DNA of 64,000 nucleotides from Lasiosphaeris hirsuta (Eukaryota > Ascomycota > Sordariomycetes > Sordariales > Lasiosphaeriaceae), in NCBI GenBank assembly GCA_030549175.1, contig JAUKUA010000003.1, positions 62,001-126,000 of the forward strand, written 5' to 3'. This document shows positions 17,623 to 31,043 of the stretch, one piece after another; position 1 is the stretch's first letter, and every line of letters starts with the position of its first letter. A model generated the notes under the pieces. The model was not told the origin of the DNA. It saw nothing but the letters and a program-made list of their open reading frames with translations, and ran no database searches. The position numbers and the translations under genes were made by a program.

Positions 17623-20600
17623 ATGGATGAGTTTTACCAATCTCTGGGAGTCGGCGATCCCGTCGTGGCCAACATCAAGCAGCACGTCCAGGCTGGCGAG
17701 AACCTGCTCGATGCCCTGCGGCTCGTGCAGGCGGGCCCAGGAGTCGATGGAGCCAGCCGTCAGCGGCTGCTACTTGCTACCGACATCTTCGAAATCTCTG
17801 GGAAGGATCGCAGTCTCTGTCTACTTCTGCTCAAGGACAGAGAAGTTAAGACCCTGAGCGATGTAGCCATCAAGTACTACTCCGCCAAGGATGAGGTTCC
17901 GGGGATCACTGCCATTCGCTCCGAGCTCCTCTACCGCGTCCCCACAGCGGTGCTGAGCGCTGTCGTGGATCATACCATCCTGGAACTTGACCCTAGTGTC
18001 CGGGACTCGGTCTCGCGAATCTTGAAGCTGGCGGTAGTCGAGCAGTTTGACGTCCGCTCCGGCACCCTAGGCCAGTTCATCGCTCGGCCCGCGTGCCAGG
18101 ATGAGCTGTCCAGTTTATCCGTCCAGGATGCGCAGGACGTGCGGAGGACGCTGGAGGCTCTGTTTCGCCTCCATTCCTTGGTCATTGACGCCCAGGACCT
18201 GAAGGCCTTGGTTGGCACCCGCTTCACATCTGCCCGTGTGATTGCTTGCAGTGATCAGGACGAGTTCGTCCAGCAACTCGAGGCCCGAGGCCTGAGCTCG
18301 GCGACGGCCGCGAGGATCTACCTCGAAGCCAGGCGTATTGACCGAAGAAACGATGCCTTCTGGGCCGACATTGTCCGTGCCCGGCGCGAGGTCCCTGTCC
18401 TCGCCATCAGCGGCCCGAACCAGGCCAGTTCACCGTCCCCCTCGGATGACGACCAGGACACCAACCTGACGACCCTGTTCAACGACCTAGATAGCGTTGC
18501 GGCTGATAACAGCACCTCTGTTCTGGGTCCGGCTTCCTACCTGGTGGACCTTTTGAAGATGCTCGGCGGTGTCGACCTATCGATCAAAACCGCCGATGCA
18601 TGGACCGTCGAGAACGCCACGAGCGCGCTTGACGTGTTCCTTCACCGACGGCCAGACATTGCCTCGGCCCACCTCTCCAAAGTGGACACCGAGACTCCCA
18701 TGGCATACCAGGACCTAACCATCGAGGTCATGGAGCAATATCTCGGGCGAAGCTTGAAGCCAAACGGCGACCCGAACGCCAACATCTACGCAACCATCAG
18801 CAAGCAGCTGGCCCCGATGGTCTCATTTCCGTACAACCACGCCATCGCCACCAGCCGCGAACTCTTGCAGGCCAGGGGCTACACACGCTACGAGCTGCTG
18901 CGGCGCTTCCAGTTCGACCAGGATTTGGTCCTTCGTGCGTTTCCGGGCAGCTCAGCTGGCGACAGAACCTATGCCGCGGCCGCCCGAAGCGTCCACGAGA
19001 GACGGCTTGCGGCCGAGTCACTCAAGCTGCAGCCCCTTGACTTCCTGGCCATCACCGGCGAGGCATTCCACAGTCCCGCTTTCGTCCGGCTGCTCCAGGG
19101 CTACGATGCGGAGGTGGGGCCAAAGACTTATCGAGATGTAGTTGGGCTGGCTTCCGCTGGTGAGTACTGGGGCTATGAGGCGGACCCGGGCGCGGATGAG
19201 GACGACGACGAGGACGAGGAGGATCACGGCGACGACGCCAATGCTGCCAAGGCCGCCACCTGGAAGATGGCAAACTCTGCTTCCAAGACGAGCTTGCGGC
19301 TTGTCAAGGACCAGCTGCTCGTCCGTTCCGGGCTTTCCCCCTCGGATCTGAATACGGTTCTGAAAACTCGCTACATCGGCAAGCGTCTCGTGGTCACGCT
19401 CGCCAGCGGTGACGAGTTCAGTGACCGGCTGCAGGACATGCGGCTTCAGGAGTCACCCCTGGTTGGCGACGCCGAGGGCGTTGGAAGACTCTCCAAGCGC
19501 ACATGTCTCGATCTCCAGGCTTTCCTCCGTCTCCATCATCGGCTGGGCTGGTCCATCGAGACCACTGATGCAGCCATCGCCGTCCTGGCACGACGGGCTC
19601 AGGTCTATGACGATGACGCTTATCGACACTATGTTCTCGATGGCGGGTTCATCGAACGCCTGGCAGCAGCGAGGCAGCTGTCGACACGGATGGACGTGCC
19701 GCTGATGGAGCTTCTGCCACTATGGGGACCGATGGATGCCCAGTTCCCCTCGTCTTTTTACCCCAAGCTATTCTTACGCCCCCAGCTGGTCCAGCAATAT
19801 CCATCACTGAGTCTGATAGATGGAGAAACCTTGCCCACCGCAAAATTTGGCCAGAATTTAGGTGCGCTCATTCAAGCGCTCCGTCTTACCCAGGCGAACC
19901 TGTTGGTGCTGATGAAAATCACCGGTTTTGGGCCCGAGACACGCTGGAATATGGAAAGCATTGCGCAGCTGTACAGCCACCAACAGATGAGCAAACTGCT
20001 GAATCTCCCGGTCTCACGATATGCTGAATGGTGGCGTCACTGCCAGCAGGTCGCCAACCCGTTCCTTGATCCACAGAGTACCTTGGCAGCTCTGGAGCTA
20101 TGGGTGCATCTACCCGAGGAGATTTCATCTGTGGAAGCAGCGCTGGACTTACTCGCCCCCGTCGACAGCGACCAGCAGCAGCCGGGTGCCAAGGACCTGG
20201 CATTTATCTCGCAGACGGTGCAAGGCGTGGCCGAGGTCGAGTCGCAATACGCCCCGTTTCTGACCGCCAACATTTCTGATGTCGAGGAAGCCCAGATTTT
20301 TACCGGCGAGGCTCTATTAGCCATGTGCTCTCGTGTATTGGGCCCGGGCGTCTCCAAGGCGGTAGTGGAGGTGATGGAAGGTTTGCGGATGCTGTTTACT
20401 ATCTCTCTCGGATGTCAAAGCCAACTCTGCTAACACCATTTCCTTTCTTGATCAGGTCGCTCCGCCTCTAACAGTGGCATCCTCCGCATCTTCAGCGCGC
20501 ACTTCAGACTGCAAGAGCCCGAAGTGACTGTTGAGTTTCTCAAACCCCTTGTTTCAGGCGTCTCGGAAGTCCAAAAGCGGGAAGACGAAGTCAGATCCCG

Positions 20601-23600
20601 TCGAAAGAAGGCAATTTTCTGGATGATCCCAGAGCTGAAGCGCCGGGGAATGGAGGCCGCGGTGCAGACCGCGCTCGCTGTTCGATTCCCAGGTGCCAAC
20701 CCCGAACTACTCCAAGCATTCCTCTCATCGAAGGCCCCCTCAGGCGAATCCAGCTATCGAGACAATCTGAATCGGGTATGGGGTAACATTCAGGCGTGGC
20801 TGCACAGGGTAGAGCCCATTGGGGAGAGAACCTACTTCTTCCCGCCCGCAACCGCCGAGTACACTTTCGCCAGCAGTGGGAGCGCAGGAAAGCTCATCAT
20901 AGATCACCAAACTGCCGACTTTGTTGCCGGGGCTCCAAAGCTCGTCACTCGCCCAGTCTCTCTAAACCAGAGGCAACCGTCGTCTCTGGAGTTCTCTGAC
21001 GGGCTCTCCCTACAGGATCTGACGTATTCCACCCCCAAGGGCGAGGCAAGCTTCGATGAGCCGTCAGTATGTCCGGCATCACTAGCCGAGACTGCCTCAC
21101 ACGAGATGTCCTGTTTGGAGCGATGCCTGAGCACAGCGGGAACGCTGGGCCTCAGCCCCCAGGAAGTAGACTTTCACCGACAACGTGGGGTGGACTTTTC
21201 TGATCTGAAGCTCGGCCAGATGCGGACCCTTTTTGCTTTTCTCCGGACCCGCAAGCAGTTCGGAGTCGTCTCTGGCGCATCTCTTGTCAGTTACTGCCAG
21301 TACCTCGAGCGTGCTTCGAGCGCCGCCAACCCAGCCGGCAATGATGAGCAAGCCCAGGCAGAGGAAGAAAAAGAAGCGGCCCAACTCCTCACTGAAACCC
21401 GCCAGCTGACAAGACTCACGGCCGAGAACATTTCCGCATTCTTCGACGCACAATGGCCGGCAACCTCAACCTCACAGCGCGCCAAGAACTTGATGGCCCT
21501 TGATTTATCGCCTCTCCAACAACTAGCCGATTGCTGCGAAATGTCGAGCTCGCTCGCCGTCCCCATCTCCATGCTCCACCAATGGGCCCAGGTCTCTCAC
21601 TCGCCCAAGAAACCCGAAGACTTTGACTCGCTCGAGCAGCTGAAGCCTTCGCTGTCATCGGGAAATGCGGTGAACGCGCTGAGCCGGGCGCGGGAGTCTC
21701 TCGCTTCGACGCAGCAGCGGGTCCTACAGGATGCCCTTCTGCGAGTGCCTGCTTTCCAGGCCAGGAAGATCACTACAGCCGATGCCTTGTCGGCTGAGCT
21801 CCTGATCGACGTCAAGATGGGGCCGGCGATGCAGACATCGCGCATAGCCCAGGCCATTGCCAGCGTCCAGCTCTTTGTCCAGCGCTGCCTTCTCGGCCTG
21901 GAGAAGGCCTACGGCGTCCCCACGACCGGAATCAAGCAGCCGCTGTGGAGCTGGATGAGCAAGTACACGCTCTGGCAGGCGAACCGCAAGGTGTTTCTCT
22001 ACCCCGAAAACTGGGCGGACCCGTCGTTGCGCGATGACAAGACCCAGGCCTTTGAAGAGCTGGAGAGCAAAATGCTGCAGATGAACCTCAACAAGGATGT
22101 CATTGGTCAGCTCCTCCGGGAGTATGTCTACGCCGCCCATGAGGTGGCTGATCTCGACGTTCAGAGCTACCTGTGGGAGGCGACCCGGGGCTTTCGGGGT
22201 GCCTACCACTTCTTCGCCCGGACACGCACGGCGCCCTTTGACTTCTACTACCGCCGCCTGGAAGTAACGGGGGCCTCGGCGGCATCCATCTGGTGGAACT
22301 GGCTGCCGTGGAGCAAGATGGAAGTGGAGATTCCCACCCACGAAGTGGACGCCGACCATCAGCCGCTCCAACGCCCCGGCAGCTATCTCCTGCCCGCTCT
22401 GTTCAAGAACCGGCTGTTTCTCTTCATACCACAAATCACACGCCAGACCAAGCCCTCCACGGCGCCGAAAATGGCCATGATGGAGGCGGCAAAGGACGGC
22501 TCCGAGTCGAGACCGCCGGAACAATACTGGGAGGTCAAGATGGCCTGGGTCGAGATGCGAAACGGCAAATGGTCGCCCAAATACGTCACTGCTACCGGCA
22601 TCAACGTCGAGGCGCCTAAACCTCCTCCTCCTCCACCCCCTCCTCAGCCGGGGTCGCCTGCGGGTGCGTCACCGACCGAATTCATGCCGGTGCTACCGTC
22701 TATCGCGTCGTTCCGGTTCCGTCTCGAGACGCGGGATTCCGGGCGAAGCTTGGCTATCAATGTCGACAAGTGGAAACAGGAGGCCGGTGCCCCAGCCGTG
22801 ATGGGATCGTTTGAGAAGCAAGGGCGCTTTGAGATGCAGGGGCTGCGGTTGCGCCTGGTGGAAGCGTCTCCGGGGTCGGCTGTCGGGTCTTCGATTGCCG
22901 GCAAGACTTCCTTCTCCCGCGTCTCGCACACGGAAACCACAAAGGATGGCGAACAGCTCCGCAGACGCGTCGAAGGCTACGCCCTGGGAATCGACCCAAA
23001 GACGGCGCAAAAGTCGCTGCTGACAGTTCCCAACCCCAAGAACCTGGTCGGTGACGAGTACGAGCTCACGTGGCTGCTGACCTACGACGACTCTCAGTTC
23101 AACGGGACCTCGGGTCTCGTGGTTGAGCGGTCGACACCGCTGCAGGTCCAGACCTTTTTTGGCTACCCCGACATGACGGTCGACGGAGAGATCGACACGA
23201 CCAACAAGATTACGGTCACGACCCATCCCCTCACCCACGAAACCTCGCTGCGCCTTGTCGAGGAGATCTCGAACAAGGAGGGCTACGAGTGCATCTTTGA
23301 TGCCCTGGAATCGCTGCCCCAGAACATGCACAACCTGGCATTCGGATTCGACAGCGCCACGTACAGCGAGCTGGCCACCCCTTGCTCGGTTTATAACTGG
23401 GAGATGGGGTTCCACACGGTTTCTCTGCTCGTGGAGAGGCTATCGGCCACGCAGCAGTTTGACCTCGCCATCGACGTCTCCCGCCTGGTATTCGACCCGG
23501 TGCGAGACGATGCCAACGCCGGGGAGGCGGGGCTCGGGCTCGGGCCGTCCGCCAAACCGCTCAAGCCCCTGTCCCGACTGGACAGGTGTTGGCGATTCAT

Positions 23601-26391
23601 CCCCTTCAAGTCGTCCGGGCTGCGGCTGGCCGGCTCCGTCCGGGACACGATCCAGAGGCTCGCCCCGGGAGAGTCCAAGTCGAGCGACATTGCCGACTGG
23701 GAGGCGAACCCGTTCTCGCCCCACGCCGTTGCCCGCAACCGGCCGGCCGTGTACATGAAGCGGTTTGTGATGAAGTGCATCGAGATCTTGATCGCGAGCG
23801 GGGATCAGTACTTTCGCCAGAACTCGTCCGAGGCGGTCCCGCTGGCGACCCAGCGCTACGTCGAGGCGTCGGAGCTTTTCGGACCCGCGCCCGTCGCCAT
23901 CGATCCGCCCACCGAGCCCGTCACCAAGAGCTACGCCGAGATCCGACACCTCGTGAACGACTTTGCCACCGCATCCGTGGACATGGAGCTTGCGTTCCCG
24001 TACTTTACCAACCCCGCAGCGAGGGGCGGTGGTGCGAGAGGGCCTCCCCGGGAGAAGTCTCCCGAGCTGCGGGACGGCACCCTCGGCTTCGTGCGGTCCA
24101 CGTATTTCAGTGTCCCGGCCAACCCCCAGATGCAAGCCTTGCGCGACCTCATCGACGACCGGCTGCAGAAGATCAGAAACGGGCTGGACATCAATGGCAA
24201 CCCCCGCCGCCTCCCGCTGTTCGATGCGCCCCTGGATCCGGGTCAGCTGATTGCCGCGCTGGGCTCCGGGGAGAGCCTCGCAAGGTTTGCAGAAGGGGCG
24301 GACGGAGGACCCATGCCCAACTACCGCGCCAGATACCTGCTGCAGAAGGCGCTGGAGATCTGCGGGGAGCTGCGCGCCTTCTCCGACTCGTATCTGTCCA
24401 TCAGGGAGCGGCGCGATGCCGAGGCCTTGGCCAGCCTGCGTGCGAGGCAGGAGGGCGGCGTCCTGTCTCTGATGAGCGAGGTCAAGCGGCTCCAGGTCCA
24501 GGAGGCGACCACGGCCGTCGACGCCCTCGAGGAGACGCGGCAGTCGCACGTCTCGAGGCTGCAGTACTACCTCGCCCTCATGGGCGAGTCGACGGACCGC
24601 GTCCCGACTCCCCAGACGGAATGGGTCGATCTGGACTTTGGCATTGTCCAGCCCAACAAGGACGAGCTGCGCATGAGCCAGGAGGAGTGGCTGGAATGGG
24701 CCTTGACCGACGAGGCGAAGCATTCCAACCACGTGGCCACGGGCATCGAGCAGAATGCAGGTCTCCTCATGGCCCTGCCCAACTTGATCATCCAGGTGGA
24801 ACCGATGGGCGTCGGGACGTCGTCGCAGGTCGACGCGTCCATCGTCGCCAAGAGCATGATGGCCAACGCCGGCGTCATCAGGGCCGCGGCCCAGGCTTCG
24901 TCCGAGATGGCGTTCCGGGCCTCTCGCAAGGGTCAGCTGATCCGCCAGCTGCAGGAGCGCAAGCTGCAGGCCAACATGGCGGGCCGCGACATCAAGGGCA
25001 TCGACAGGCAAATCGCCAGCCAGAAGAAGCGCATCGATATCGCCCGGGCGGAGCAGCGCGCGCACCAGCAGCAGGTGGCCGACACGGCCGAGACGGAAGC
25101 GTGGCTACGCTCCAAGTACACGTCCGACAAGCTGTATTCGTGGCTCGAGGTGGAGACGCGGAAGCTGGCCTACCAGACGTACCTGTCGGCGCTCGACATG
25201 GCCCGGACGGCGGAGCGCGCCACCATGTTTGAATACGGACCGAGAGCCCAGCCGGTCCTGTCCAACGCGTACTGGGATGAGTCCCGGGACGGGCTGCTGT
25301 CGGCCCAGCAGCTCACGGCCGCGCTGCACCGCATCGACAGGTTCTCCATCCAAAACACGGCGCACGACTACGAGCTCACCAAGACCATCTCCCTGCGCCA
25401 CATCGACCCGCTCGCGCTCGTCGACCTCCGCACAAAGGGCGCCGCCGACTTCGCCATCCCCGAGGTGCTCTTTGACCACGACTTCCCCGGCCACTACTGC
25501 CGACGCATCAAGTCCATCTCGGTGTCCATCCCGAGCATCGTCGGGCCCTACACGGGCATCCACTGCACCCTGCGGCTCCTCGAGCACCGGTACCGGCTCC
25601 GGCCCGGCCTCTCCTCGGCGGGCAGCTACTACCTGCCCGACGCCTCGGACGACGCGCGCTTCCACACGGACCGCGTCCCCCTCTCGTCGGTCGCGCTCAG
25701 CACGTGCAGCCGCGACAGCGGCGCCTTTGAGCTCCGCTTCGACGGCGACCGCTACGTCCCGTTTGAGGGTGCCGGCGCCATCAGCCGCTGGGCGCTGGAG
25801 CTGCCGGCGCCGTTCCCCCAGTTCGACTACCGCACCATCAGCGACGTGGTGCTGGCCGTGCAGTACACGGCGCTCGAGGGCGGCGCCGGCTGGAGGGCCC
25901 TGGCCTCGGACGCCGTGCGCGCGTTCCGCGGCGAGCTCAAGGCCGACCTCGGCCACGAAGGCGCGCTGCTGCTGGTCGATCTGCAGGCCGATTTCCCTGT
26001 CGAGTGGCGCCGGCTCTCGGCGCAGATTGCCGCGGCGGAGACCCCGGAGGAGAGGGACAAGCCGGTGGTTATGAGTCTGGATCGGATTCCGGATTTGCTG
26101 CCGTTTTGGAGCGTCGGGCAGGACGTGGCGGTGCAGAAGGTGTGGATGGCGCTGCAGCCGGGGGCCGACGACGGGTGGGGGAGGGAGACGGGCGAGGTGA
26201 AGGTTCTGGGGATGGATGTGGTGGAGGATGTGGGGAAGTCGGGGAAGGAGTTGAAAGTCATGGGCTCAAGCGAGGGGTTGGGGAGGGCCTTGAAGGAGAT
26301 GGCATTGGAGGTGAGGATTGCCCCGGCGAGGGTAAAGGGGGTGACACCGAAGGGCTGGTGGCTAGTTCTGCAATATACACAGGGGGCGTAG
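17623..26391 (+). CDS. Tc toxin TcA subunit (receptor-binding pore), 2,897 aa, one intron
   Basis: Exons 17623-20380 and 20456-26391 join in phase 1 to 8,694 nt (2,898 codons including stop), somewhat longer than the roughly 2,500 aa of bacterial TcdA. The VRP1/SpvA-like region includes SYLVDLLKMLGG and HRRPDI (about 304-345). A fungal-looking acidic insert (DEDDDEDEEDHGDD) lies at about 520-545. The ABC-toxin N domain is at about 1340-1490 (ANRKVFLYPENW). A neuraminidase-like region follows to about 1640, then a poly-Pro insert. The helical pore segment is at about 2220-2510. The C-terminal TcB-binding domain shows DFPGHYCRRIKS and GPYTGIHCTL at about 2590-2625. In the known complex five TcA chains form a bell-shaped pore that docks TcB-TcC and injects the effector. 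The frame is intact, so the gene is probably functional. No signal peptide is visible, as in bacterial TcA. Confidence 0.95.
20381..20455 (+). other. 75-nt spliceosomal intron in TcA
   Basis: Donor GTTTGC, a CTAAC-like branch site near 20430 and acceptor TTGATCAG. Without removal the first reading frame stops at 20433. With removal the second exon is in frame and restores a continuous TcA. Confidence 0.88.
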
Positions 26392-27027
26392 ATGAGATAC
26401 CTAGGTACTTGGTAGCTCAGGGCGCCATCAGAATACAAACAATCTCATTTGCGACAATCTAAAACATGCTTGGTGTAGGATGTTAGGTTATGGTGAGTGT
26501 ATCGATGCAAATAATGTGCAAGGGGGTGAAGGGGAGGGGGTGGGGGGGGGGGGGGGTTGTCAATGATAATTGGGGGAAGGATCAACGACCGATCAATGGG
26601 ATTTCTTTTTAGAAAAGGTCGTACTGACGTTGGAAGAACTGTCCGATGCAAGGCGCCGTATTTTATCCTCAACCACCTTCAGGCCACCTTCCTGTTCATA
26701 ATCTCCCAAACCTCAACCTCCTCCCCACCTACCTACTATAAGGGCCCTGCTGCCGGGTATCTAGGTCTCGCTGTTCAACGTCGGAAAGCGAGCGTCGCCC
26801 GGGCAATAGCTGTTGGCAAAAAGCTCCGAGGTAAGGACAACAATGAAAAACTCGACGTGAAACGTGCTAACGGAGCCGGTGAATGGCGAAGCTTTCCGAG
26901 AGATCGATCAAGTCGGGTGGTGCCCAGGCAGTGTGAGAAAATCTCGAACATGCTGATGCGAGGCAAGATCAAGAAAGTTTGCCGTCTGACCGTTCCGACC
27001 AGGATCGACGAGTGCGAGGTTATTGTG
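26392..27027. other. Intergenic downstream of TcA
   Basis: Contains a G-tract near 26541-26556. No gene recognised; small frames only. Confidence 0.4.
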
Positions 27028-28433
27028 CTATGCACGCACTATCAGCTTGTCTAACATGGCAATCTCCTCCGTACTGAACTTATTTTCCGTCATCTCGAAC
27101 GGTATGTTCGAGTCGGCCAGTCCTATGGCCACCAGGAGACGCCCACGCTCCGATCCAACACGATAGGCAGCAATACGTGATACTATGATGCCTCTGATCC
27201 GGTTTAATTTGAAACTTTCCTCGTGGCATATCTCGCCGGCGGTGGCAATGCTAATCATAGCCCAGATGCGACCACGCCGCCAAAGCTGTACGCCTAAACC
27301 ACAACCGGCCTCGCCGAGCTGCTGGGCCGAAACCTGCGCTACCAGTCCGGTTTTTCCAGTCCTGCCTCGAATGCCGATTGTTGCAAGGGCGCAGACAATA
27401 GCGAAGAGATGTCGTTTGTCGCGATGGCGAGGTTCTGGTTCCAGACTGTAGCATGATCTTCGCATGGAAAGTTATATGGCCTTTCCATGAGATTCAACTG
27501 GGGGGATGAAGAAGCGTACGGTTGGGTCTACCAGTAGAATAGCCTTGTCCCAATCGAGGGCGTCATTGAAGGTGCCAGCTGAGCAGTAGGCTTGAGACTG
27601 GTCGCGTCGTGAACATGTCGCTGGCAACTGCATCATCTAGGGCGTCCTTCACCTCCTGAAACAGCGGCTAAAACTTTCTATCGAAGAGTCGTGGTGTTTA
27701 ACAATGGCTGCGAGCCGGGCCGGTATAGCGCAAACAACAACGGTGGGCTCGGTGTTAAGCTGTGGCTTCCAGCCAACTTGACGCTCGTCATGTTCAATTT
27801 TGACGTCCAGATAAAGGCATGGAAAGATGGTACGGATGAGCGTATCTTCAATACTCTGGCTTTTTGTATGGGACCGGGGGCGTAGTAAAAATGCCTGTTC
27901 TATGGCCAGGCAATAACGCGGTAGACTCCACATTGTCGCCAAACTCTTGTTGTCTTGACCACAGAGGCTCCTCAAGCGGGGAAGGGGCCACGACTGTGAC
28001 GCTATGCTGGGATTTGCCATCCTTGAACATACACAGATGCGACATTCGGCCTCGATCGCCGTCGAAAATCAGCAGCAGAGCGCTTGCGAAGTTGGCTTTC
28101 TTGAGGTTGTCAATCAGAGCGATGTAGCTCATCGTCTTGACGGTATTCGGAACTCCGGGGTAGCCGTCGGTCTTGGTGGCTTCGCTTTGGAAGTACTGCT
28201 CTGCGATTCGAGCACTGGTGGCATCGGGCACGGCGTAAACGACATTGAGCGGCTGAGGAGCAAAGTTGGCGAGCTCTGTAGCCTCGGCCAGTACCATTCG
28301 CGCCGTCCAAGGTCGGGGTCGCATTTGATGTGCGTGAACGAAAGACCGCCTGCTGTGATTTTGGTGGCATCTTTGATCCCACGTGCGTAATCGTCGATGG
28401 CTGTGCCGGAGGGCCCGGCTGTAGGGTCTACCA
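27028..28433 (-). pseudogene. Decayed gene(s) of unknown function
   Basis: Coding-like segments on the minus strand lie in changing frames. One starts at about 28433 (MVDPTAGPSG). A second frame covers about 28290-27930 and contains SYIALIDNLKKANFAS and ALLLIFDGDRGRMSH. A third covers about 27920-27650 and contains RTIFPCLYLDVKIEHDE. Another coding-like tail near 27600-27480 includes LDWDKAILLVDPTVRFF. A further 145-codon frame occupies 27465-27028. The frame changes near 28300 and 27920 have no space for introns, so this is probably a broken gene, or two. No known domain is recognised. Mis-assembled introns remain possible for the 3' part. Confidence 0.4.
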
Positions 28434-29504
28434 TTATCCTTCTCTGGTGGGCAGCTTCAACCCGACGCGAGGTAGGGGGCAAGGGTTGGAGAGTAACCAA
28501 CTTGAGACGTAGGCGTTTGCTGCGAATCTAGCGAGAGAAGGCGCTTGTGGTTTGTAGACTAATTGCGGAAAATGCGCAGAGTTTGTAGAGATGGATGAGG
28601 TAGCGAGGGTAAATGTTGCGGGGGAGATTGATTTGCTCCTGGAAGGTAATGGACGGGAAGGCGGTGGGATGGCGGGGCCTTGTACCTGCAGGAGGCTGCC
28701 CAGTTCAGGGCGGCTTTGTCAAAGTATGGGTCCAGCACCTACCGAACAGCGGCTTACTGCCGTTAAGCCGTGGCAACCTGGCAAGCGGTTTGCAAAATAC
28801 TGAACTGCAAAATGCTAGTGGTCTGTGCGGGTGACTTACATCACCATCACCACCATCACCACCATTATGGGACCGTATTACCTAACGCCAGTGAAGACGA
28901 ACCTTATTGGAATAGCTAGATTTCTTGACTACCACTATGATCAATACTTTAAAACTGGTTTTTTCCGAGAGTTCGGTATCCGTAGTGTTACAAACTGCAG
29001 TTGAGAATTTGACAGCTTTTCGGAAAACGCAGGTATCAGGTGTCTCTTTCTGGAAATGATGCTCCAAATCGTAATCTCTATTGAAGAGCCTGGGCCATTC
29101 TCTCGGATTATTTACTCGTTTTTGACCGTAGATCTCTGCGCCGTTTGTCGGCCCTATTTCCCCTTGCCGTATCGTTTCATGCCCCCGCCGCCCCACCCCC
29201 CCTCAAGCTCACAAAGTGCCAACAGTAGCCCACCCCATGACTTGGCGACCTTCCCCAGGCAAATGCCACCCGACAGTGAATGGCTGCCAAATGGTAGATC
29301 CATGCGTCCTCCTGTTGCGGGGCCTTGCCGGACACCCAGGCGCACAGTCGCACAGAGCGCAGCGCCTGCACAAGCCAACTGGCCAATGCTCCAGCCCGCC
29401 ATCTACATCCCGATCTAGATGCTTTTCGTTTTCCTCTCTCCCCTCATCCCCGCAACAACCATTCCCTTCAACAGTACCTTGCACACCATTGCCAATCCGA
29501 CATC
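28434..29504. other. Intergenic, with a CAC/CAT microsatellite
   Basis: A CAY-type trinucleotide repeat lies at about 28840-28866. The remainder shows no gene and should include the promoter of the 302-aa gene. Confidence 0.4.
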
Positions 29505-30470
29505 ATGGCCGCCACAGCTGAAGATGATGAACTGGACTGGCTGCCCTCCACCAGCTGGATGAAGGAAAAGGACCACTTGCACCTATTGTACTTGGACAAG
29601 AAAATGGAGGATAAGGGACTCGACTTTGCCCGACGTGAGGAAGTAAAGGAAAAGGCACTGGAGTTAATGTGCCGCCGGTTACTAGCTCTTAAAGCACACC
29701 CGTCGATTGTGTCGTCTCGATTCCTACACCTCCAATCATGGATTATCATCCTACGTCAACAGTTCGGTAAGCTAGCTGGGTTCTGGCACAGGATTATATG
29801 CAGAAAATGCTGACCAGGCGCAGGCGAAGGCCCTCCCCAGTCCTGGAACGACGATCTTCACGCCGAAATAGCTCTGGTAAAAGCAAAAAAAATGCAAGAG
29901 GTAGGCCTGGAATACAGGGACTACTACGAGACTTCGCCGGGAGAGCGGGACGCACTCCAGACCTACAAACGACCCGAGTACTGCATGCCCTTGGATGTTC
30001 GCGACCAGATGTGGCGGAGACTGGGAGCGGGCCTGTGGCAAGGCTATGATGGCCTGAAGCCATTCGAGGTTAGATGCGTTGACCTCTCCTTGTGGCTCAC
30101 CAACTGCTACGGACAAGACGGAGCGATTCTCAAGCGCGCCCTCGAGTACGCGGCTGTTCGGTATCAGTCTACCTTTTGGTTCGACTATTCTTTCGCCAAG
30201 ATCTCCGTTGGATCGGTATCCGAGGGGCAGCCTCACCCGCAATGCAACATGGCGTGGCTGTGGATGGATATTGCCGAGTGGATTTGCTCCTCAGAGGACT
30301 ACGACATAGCCACGGGCATGGAGATTGTGGCGCATCACGCCAAAGCGGAACCATTCTTCGACCGGATCCAACGGGTCCAGAGGCTTCAGCGGAGACTAGC
30401 TGGAGCACAATGTCTGCCAGTCCTTTTTGCGACAAGGGACATGGAGAATACTCGCTCAGCTTATGTCTAG
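29505..30470 (+). CDS. Hypothetical protein, 302 aa, two exons
   Basis: Exons 29505-29766 and 29824-30470 join through a 57-nt GTAAGC...GCGCAG intron with a TGCTGAC branch-like site, giving 303 codons. The protein starts MAATAEDDELDWLPSTSW, has a Lys/Glu-rich helical N-terminal part and a Trp/Tyr-rich C-terminal part (for example CNMAWLWMDIAEWICSS). No signal peptide, membrane span or known domain is recognised. The reading is intact and splice phases agree, so it is probably a real lineage-restricted gene. Confidence 0.65.
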
Positions 30471-31043
30471 AGCCTGAAAAGAAGCCTAGCATCATCCCCC
30501 CTCCCCAAAAGAGCCATGGATGGGAGCGTGGCCGACAAGTCTTTATGGAGCAGCATGTCCAAGATACAATGCTCATGAGATGGACATAGATAATGGAAGG
30601 GCCGTCTCGAGAGTCACTGTTGCACATTCTTCTTTCTGGTATGTAAATGTCTGGGAAAGTCCACCGTGTGTTGCCCGGGATCTGAAATGAAATGGATGCG
30701 ATATTTCTCATTAGAGGTTGGTGTCGTAGGTAGCCCAACTCTCCGGCGTCCTGTGACAACGGTGAAGTGCCCTGGTGGTTGCCCAGCCAACCAGCCTAAA
30801 TCCGGCGCATGTCGCCAGAGCAAGCTTTCTAGTAGGCGCTGATCAAACCTGGACCCCGCTAGGTCAGGCCCGCCATGCGACGACAACACCAAATTCCTGG
30901 CATTCAGGAGAGGGAGGAGCCACTGTCTTCTCAAAAGGACACACGACAACTTCAACCCAATCCCTCAAAATGCATTCAGGATCCCATCCAAACCCTACGC
31001 GACAGCCACTGCACTCTTCTCTTCATCAAATACTTTCTTCAAC
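30471..31043. other. Intergenic, no gene seen
   Basis: Downstream flank of the 302-aa gene and upstream flank of the broken acetyltransferase. No supported gene. Confidence 0.4.

Noticed and set aside
23440..25232. Long open frames of about 540 codons on both strands inside TcA exon 2 (minus 23440-25065, plus 23586-25232)
   Set aside because: They are shadows of a G+C-rich coding region with biased third positions; compositions are Arg/Gly/Pro-rich and show no domains.
28840..28866. CAC/CAT repeat that would translate to a histidine run
   Set aside because: A trinucleotide microsatellite outside any supported gene, not a tag or coding element.
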